DNA of 64,000 nucleotides from Rutidosis leptorrhynchoides (taxonomy: Eukaryota > Streptophyta > Magnoliopsida > Asterales > Asteraceae). The stretch is taken from contig NC_092335.1 in NCBI RefSeq assembly GCF_046630445.1, positions 630,600,001 to 630,664,000 of the forward strand, read 5' to 3'. Made by a program: the position numbers and the translations under genes. Below, piece after piece: positions 58,191-64,000 of the stretch (the stretch's first letter is position 1; the number at the start of each line of letters is the position of its first letter). The notes under the pieces were generated by a model. The model was not told where the DNA came from and ran no database searches. It saw nothing but the letters and a program-made list of their open reading frames with translations.

Positions 58191-59055
58191 CAATTAGATG
58201 AAGAAAATTGAAGAATGGAAGTGTTTGTAGGTGTTTTTGGTCGTTGGTATATGGATTAGATATAAAGGATGTGTAATTTTGTTTACATGTAAATAAGTCA
58301 TGAATGATTACTAATGTTTTTGTAATTTTATGAGATATTTCATGCTAGTTGCCAAATGATGGTTCCCACATGTGTTAGGTGACTCACATGGGCTACTAAG
58401 AGCTGATCATTGAAGTATATATACCAATAGTACATACATCTAAAAGCTGTGTATTGTACGAGTACGAATACGGGTGCATACGAGTAGAATTGTTGATGAA
58501 ACTGAACAAGAATGTAATTGTAAGCATTTTTGTTAAGTAGAAGTATTTTGATAAGTGTCTTGAAGTCTTTCAAAAGTGTATGAATACATATTAAAACACT
58601 ACATGTATATACATTTTAACTGAGTCGTTAAGTCATCGTTAGTCGTTACATGTAAATGTTGATTTGAAACCTTTAAGTTAACGATCTTATTAAATGTTGT
58701 TAACCCAATGTTTATTATATATAATGAGATGTTAAATAATTATATTATCATGATATTATGATATATTACTATATCTTAATATGATATATATACATTTAAA
58801 TGTCGTTACAACGATAATCGTTTCATATATGTCTCTTTTCAAAATCCTTAAGTTAGTAGTCTTGTTTTTACATATGTAGTTCATTGTTAATATACATAAT
58901 GACATGTTTACTTATCATTTATCATGATTAAACATAGTGTATCAATATCTTAATATGATTCATATGTATTTAGTAAGACATTGTTATAACGATAATCGTT
59001 ATATATATCGTTTCGAGTTTCTTAATTCAATAAACTTAATTTTATGTATATAACT
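58191..59055 (-). mobile_element. Older TGAAATGTCCCG LTR, right part
   Basis: Starts at the second CAATT and matches the interior of the adjacent LTR (from 57233) with some 5-10% visible differences to about 58915, then diverges. It is truncated at 59055 by another LTR, so its own end and target duplication are not visible here. Confidence 0.82.
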
Positions 59056-60759
59056 TGTGACGATCGCTCTAAATCCATATGGACGAACACGTCATTCATC
59101 GATTTCATTACGAGGTATTTGACCTCTATATGATACGTTTTGTAAACATTGCATTCTTTTGAAAAGGCTCACCATAAATGAATATTTAAATCAAAGGTTT
59201 TCGATATCTAATGATTTCTACATATAGACAATCATCGTAAATAATAGTTTACAATAGTACTTCCGTTGACAATTCAGTCAAAATAAGATACATGGTGATG
59301 ATTTGGTGAATGCAACGTTTCCTTGAAAAATATGCCATGTAAGACTCCATGCACATAGCTTGTCTAACATATAAGCAAACAGCGGAAGACTTCTAGGGAA
59401 CCTGAGAATAAACATGCTAACAAGTGTCAACACAAAGGTTGGTGAGTTCATAGTTTTAATGTTGTGCATAATCTGTACATAAAGGTGGATCACAAGATTT
59501 CAGTTGTTTCATCCAGAAATGTTTATCAAAATATTCTACGAAATTGAGCACCCTGGTAACTAAACTTAACGTATATATATTTTATACCCTTTGTATAATC
59601 ATCTTAATAATACATGCAAACCAACGTGTACGCTTCTCAAATAGCATACGTCCGTTAAAAGGCTAGCACTCTAGCTCGGATGGGGATATCAAGCCCTATG
59701 GATCCATATACTACTACTCGCGCCCACCAGTTCTTATAACTGGCAGTTACTAGTTACCAAAGCTAAGGGATTTTCGGTTCAAACTCAGTGTAGAATTTAG
59801 TATCTACTTGTATCCATTGCGTTTAAAATAAAGTGCATGTATTCTCAGCCCAAAAATATATATTGCAAAAGCAATTAAAAAGGGAGCAAATAAAACTCAC
59901 CTTAGCAGCACATAAAGTTGTTCACCGAAATGTGATCGAAACTCGGAATACCAAATAATCGTAGATCTCAACTTAGAGAGCATATGTTGGTCAATAAATG
60001 TCTATCAAGCCAGGTCTGGTCATAGTGTATCATAATCCTAATGCTCGAGATCGACATACAAAAGTTATCCAAAGTCGTTTCAAAAAGTCAATTTTGACAA
60101 TAGTTCACAAAACGTGATGTACCTTATATAAGGATTCATTTACTCGGTTGGTAATATTCAAAAATCCATTTTATCAATCTCGTAAACAAGTTATTTAAAT
60201 ATTAATTGCAGTTTCAAAAGCAATTCCAATTAACGTCAATCATAATTCAGTTGATCATATCTTTTAATCCGTTCTTCGAAACTATTCGATATCTAAATGA
60301 AAAGTTATTGATTTTTCGTTAGCTTTCCAAAAACATGCATATCATATATATTTTTCCAGTAATATATGTATTTAATTCGTGATTCATTATAAACTGTTTA
60401 ACGGCGAAATTTAGCATACAAGCATGCATAAATATATATACTCGAGCACTAGACATGGATACACAATTAATATATAAAAGATAAGATATGAATGCTCACG
60501 TATCAATATTGAGATTCAATATTGCAGGAAAGTACGTAGACGCAACAGAGATGATAAACACTAGGTTTGACTTGCGAACAATACCCATGAATATTACCCA
60601 TAACCTCCATAGCAATAACCCATAATTTTCTTAGCTCTATCCCGCTCAAAAAACTATTTTGAAAGTGACATGCTCATGACCTCGTCGTAGTATTTTTATG
60701 TATAATACTAATTAATAATAATACTACTAATAATATAAAGATTAATAATAATATTAATC

Positions 60760-60846
<87 letters not shown>

Positions 60847-61818
60847 ATAATAGAGAGATTGAGACGAGAGATATAAGTAAATAAAACTGGTACCAGACTT
60901 CGCGTTTTATAGCATCTGGCCTGAAAAAGTACCCCATGCGATCGCATGGGATTTGTGCTTCAAGGCCATGCGATCGCATGGCACCCTGGGACAGCTCACA
61001 ATTGTTTAACTTCTAGTTTGTCGACATATTTTTATATTATATATAATATATTTAATTTATATAATTAATTATATATTATATTAAATTCACGTGCATAGTT
61101 GACTTGTAATTTTTGTTTCGATAAGTCGTACGTCATCACTCGACTTATGTCCCGGTTCCGATTTTTCGAGTGTCCCTCCGTACGGTAAGAAAATTTGTAA
61201 TTTACATTTTGGGACACGTACCTTTGTCAAAATATAGCCATAAATTATCCCTAAATTATATCACTCGAAATGTATCTTAAACTTTCGAGTGTTTTGATCA
61301 TTTACTTCTATAAATTATCGTCTCGTAGTATATACATATATATACATTTTCATTTTGAAATAGTGTTTTTTACTGTAGCAAATAGTGATTTTCGAAAACA
61401 CTGTAGCTTTTCGGGTACTGTAGTAATTTGAAAATACTGTAGCAAATTAGTGTTTTACTGATTCATCTTAAACGTTTTAGTTAACTTATCTAAATATCAA
61501 TCGAATCAATAATCAAATGTTATTATCGTTTACTAAATAACTTGAAATCATATATATTCAAATAGATATATAAACCAATAAGTTTAATGTACGGTATCAT
61601 GCAATTAAAACTTTGTTACGTTTTCAAGTTATAGTATATATATATATATGTATCTATTTACATATAATGGTTCGCGAATCGTTGAGAACAACCGAAGGGT
61701 ACTTGAATAGTTCAAAAATTTTGAGATTCGATTTTACATACTTTGCTTATCGTGTCAAAAACGTTAAATCATTTAAAGATAAAGTTTAAATTTGGTCAAA
61801 AATTTCCGGGTTGTCACA
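59056..61818 (-). repeat. LTR of the TGTGA family, minus orientation
   Basis: Plus-strand ends TGTGACGATCGC and ...GGGTTGTCACA. It is homologous, in reverse, to the solo LTR at 16779-19411. At its right edge (minus-strand upstream) the sequence continues as purine tract and hairpin, so this is the 3' LTR of an element extending right. It holds an (ATT)n array (60763-60842) and the 'gcgatcgcatgg' inverted motif at 60937-60980. Confidence 0.85.
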
Positions 61819-61854
61819 GTACCTACCCGTTAAAGAAATTTCGTCCCGAAATTT
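61819..61854 (-). other. Polypurine tract and conserved hairpin, third element type
   Basis: AACGGGTAGGTAC on the minus strand abuts the LTR, and AAATTTCGGGACGAAATTT (61836-61854) is the same stem as in the two coding elements, here without a pol stop next to it. Confidence 0.75.
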
Positions 61855-62171
61855 GAGTGAGGTCGTCATGGCTAATAATAAAAATGTTTTCATGACGAAT
61901 ATGAGTTGGTAAATAGAATTTTATCACCATTGAATAATACGGATAAAACAATCCAATTATTCGAAGCGTATGAGAGAAGTTATCGTAATAGAGTGAAATG
62001 GATAATAGAGATTCTTCTTATCTCTTGATGTAGTAACGATTGATTTCCGGAATTTAAGGAATAGAAAATCTTCATAATTTAAATAAGATTTGATTCTTCG
62101 GAATTTAAGGAAATTAGGATTACCTTTGATTAAATGCGTAATCTGCCTCGATTTCTATGTCTAATATTTTG

Positions 62172-62179
62172 CTATAAAT
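62172..62179 (+). promoter_or_regulatory. TATA-like box upstream of the micro-ORF
   Basis: TATAAATT in 'ttgctataaattgacc', about 85 bp before the ATG at 62258 and followed by a pyrimidine-rich leader. Confidence 0.35.
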
Positions 62180-62257
62180 TGACCTCTTCCGTTTCATTTA
62201 TTTTCACCACTCCTATAATCTTCTTTCTTATTTCATACTTACAAAAGATTTGTGAAA

Positions 62258-62431
62258 ATGCTTCATCTAGTTCTGATTCTTGATATTTTCTTGGCTATCA
62301 TATCATTCATTCTTCTTTTTCATCTGCCACCAGGAGAGGTTATTTTCTTCTACTATTACCTTGGGGTTATATTGTTTTTCATTCTCCCGTGTCTTTATAT
62401 TGCTATACGCATTGATATACACGGTTTGTAA
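62258..62431 (+). CDS. Micro-ORF, two predicted membrane segments
   Basis: 57 codons from ATG 62258 to TAA 62429-62431. The peptide begins MLHLVLILDIFLAIISFILL, has a short HLPPGE turn, then a second hydrophobic segment FFYYYLGVILFFILPCLYIAI, and ends with a short polar tail. This is the shape of a small two-span membrane peptide. It runs antisense to the retroelement that contains it. No family recognised; a chance ORF in T-rich DNA is a real alternative. Confidence 0.35.
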   Translation: MLHLVLILDIFLAIISFILLFHLPPGEVIFFYYYLGVILFFILPCLYIAIRIDIHGL

Positions 62432-63099
62432 TTTCGGGGTTGTTTTCGGGCTTTATATTTTCCATTATATTTCGGAGCTTCATGCTTTCGTTTTCTCTTC
62501 CCGACTTTATGTCAAGCGAATAATGGTCCAGAATTCGTAGGTATGAATTTCGGAATGAACATAATTAATGTTCTAAGAAAGAAACTGTAATGGCACAATC
62601 TAACTTGTCAAATTACCAGAATACCTCGAAAAAGACCGAATCATCAAGAAAAATATTTTCTTGATATGTTTAGAGGTTAAATAGAATGAAAGAGTTATGT
62701 AACATGGTTCATGATGAGGGTATGATCTGTGAACCTTTATCACGTTCCATTAGAAACTCAGCATGACTTACTGTAATATAATCACGTTGATCAAGTGTCA
62801 TTATATTATACTAACTCATGCTTCAATTCCCAACACTACTTCAAAAACATCCATTTTTCGAAATTTTCAGAAATTAGAAACTAAAATAGTTTCTTTTATG
62901 ATGTAACACAGATAGCGTGAAGATATAAATAATTTCGGATGATAATAGTTATGAAGATATCTTCAGAAATATCGAAGATATGTATAATGAAAGATATGAT
63001 AATATCTTAGAATTTCTAATATCGAAGGATGATGAAGAAGATTTGTTCGTAACGGATTTTGAGTCAGGAGCAAGGTATTCGTTAATGACTTCAACAAAT

Positions 63100-63304
63100 A
63101 CTGAATCATTTGTATTCTTTGAAGGCAGGTTTAGTCTTTGTGATTTGTCCACAGCCTCCTTCATGGTCTGCTCAATCCGTTTTCAGTTCCAAACCTTCTC
63201 TTTTTCTCAGCTTTACCACCATACTATTCTTTATCATCAAACTTTTGACTGTTAAGGTCGTTTACAGTTTTTGCTGCTTCATCAGCATTTTTCCAAAATT
63301 CGGA
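63100..63304 (-). pseudogene. Poly(A)-binding protein (PABP) fragment
   Basis: Read on the minus strand from 63304 the frames give FWKNADEAAKTVNDLN, then KFDDKE followed by an in-frame stop, and after a frame change IEQTMKEAVDKSQRLNL (Met at 63164). These match, in order, the end of RRM3, the linker, and the start of RRM4 in eukaryotic cytoplasmic PABPs. At least one stop and one frameshift make it non-functional. It is a captured or processed fragment, on the sense strand of the surrounding element. Recognition is from family knowledge, not from a search. Confidence 0.7.
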
Positions 63305-63653
63305 GAACTAGTTTCGCAGTTTGGGTGTTTTTCAGAAACTTCACCTTCGAAGTAAATAAGTCTAGGAGATAGATGTTATCTATATATAACTGATGTCGTA
63401 GAAAATGCTGCGAGATTCAAAATACTGATTGTTAATTCTCGGTGGTTGGTATGGCAATTATTGTTACAAGATGTGGATGAGTACATGATAGGGTTTCAAT
63501 GAGTATAAGGATTTTTCGAAAGGTCAACGATTAATAAAGTTGTTGGTAAATTTACTGCTAATGTGATGGAACATGAAAGGTTCTCCAGTAACAAGAACGT
63601 ATATGTCAAGGTTATAATAAGGCTAATCTGAAAAGTCAAAGTTGACTAGTTGG

Positions 63654-64000
63654 TGAAATGTCCCGTTCTTATTGATTAAAAACGTTCCATATTAATTGAT
63701 TTCGTTGCGAGGTTTTGACCTCTATATGAGACGTTTTTCAAAGACTGCATTCATTTTTAAAACAAACCATAACCTTTATTTCATAAATAAAGGTTTAAAA
63801 AGCTTTACATAGATTATCAAATAATGATAATCTAAAATATCCTGTTTACACACGACCATTACATAATGGTTTACAATACAAATATGTTACATCGAAATCA
63901 GTTTCTTGAATGCAGTTTTTACACAATATCATACAAACATGGACTCCAAATCTTGTCCTTATTTTAGTATGCGACAGCGGAAGCTCTTAATAATCACCTG
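63654..64000 (-). mobile_element. Start of another TGAAATGTCCCG LTR, truncated by window end
   Basis: Begins TGAAATGTCCCG after GTTGG and matches the first 350 bp of the LTRs at 45126 and 54941. No primer binding site precedes it, so it is not the 5' LTR of the internal sequence to its left but a separate insertion into it. Confidence 0.85.

Larger units (their letters stand above)
61855..63653 (-). mobile_element. Internal region of a non-autonomous retroelement, partial
   Basis: The sequence upstream (minus strand) of the purine tract lacks any gag or pol motif in the 1.8 kb visible. It holds a fragment of a poly(A)-binding-protein gene and, on the other strand, a small membrane-peptide ORF. 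On the right it is interrupted by the LTR at 63654, preceded by GTTGG. The rest of the element is presumably beyond the window. Confidence 0.65.

Noticed and set aside
60708..60947. 79-codon minus ORF with a poly-Ile run
   Set aside because: It is the (ATT)n microsatellite in the LTR.
62980..63255. 91-codon plus-strand ORF starting MYNERYDN
   Set aside because: It overlaps, in antisense, the PABP-like fragment, which explains the conserved sequence better.

Overview
This is a plant nuclear window dominated by nested transposable elements, with one ordinary intact host gene. The evidence for a plant is chromodomain Ty3/gypsy (Tekay/Del-like) polyproteins, retroelement primer sites matching plant initiator tRNA-Met, Tourist-like and hAT MITEs, tRNA-derived SINEs, and a two-exon pfkB kinase closest to plant myo-inositol 3-kinase. 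The LTR types (TGTAACAACCC, TGAAATGTCCCG, TGTGATGACCC) look to me like those common in Asteraceae. That family placement is inference from memory and needs a database search.

Layout. 1-3546: two LTR-like blocks (one + strand, one - strand) with microsatellites and a 30-bp minisatellite. 3547-8272: AT-rich intergenic DNA with local duplications and a SINE-like trace. 8273-21204: a PIF/Harbinger-type DNA element (TTA target duplication, ~15-bp inverted ends) carrying a decayed Myb/SANT gene. It is split by a gag-only Ty3/gypsy element (8944-19795, target duplication gttca), whose right LTR is itself split by a solo LTR (16779-19411, target duplication tacca). 21208-24741: MITEs, a SINE and a dispersed repeat. 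24742-26981: the inositol 3-kinase gene, two exons with a SINE in the intron. 26982-29232: SINE and hAT-MITE rich intergenic DNA. 29238-41845: a complete but decayed chromovirus-type element (target duplication cgtcg). 41851-42805: intergenic DNA with an inverted copy of the 21.9-kb repeat. 42806-59055: an older LTR split by a young element of the same family (45126-58190, target duplication caatt). 59056-63653: the LTR and internal part of a third minus-strand element type. 63654-64000: the start of another TGAAATGTCCCG LTR.

The most unusual content is cargo in the retroelements. The young element at 45126-58190 has two extra sense-strand ORFs between its primer binding site and gag: a 204-residue acidic ORF and a 227-residue F-box protein of the plant At2g35280-like type. 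The element at 29238-41845 has an unrelated 295-residue acidic/proline-rich/coiled-coil ORF in the same place. The third element type (61819-63653) holds a broken poly(A)-binding-protein fragment on its sense strand and, on the other strand, a 57-codon two-membrane-segment micro-ORF behind a TATA-like box. Three different element types share an 8-bp-stem hairpin just upstream of the polypurine tract.

The young element has an uninterrupted 1522-codon gag-pol frame and two nearly identical LTRs. Its integrase nevertheless lacks an 11-residue block containing the second catalytic aspartate, so it probably cannot integrate without help from a relative. All coordinates of nested elements were set by reading paired termini and target-site duplications directly. 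Protein identities rest on motif recognition, not on a search.
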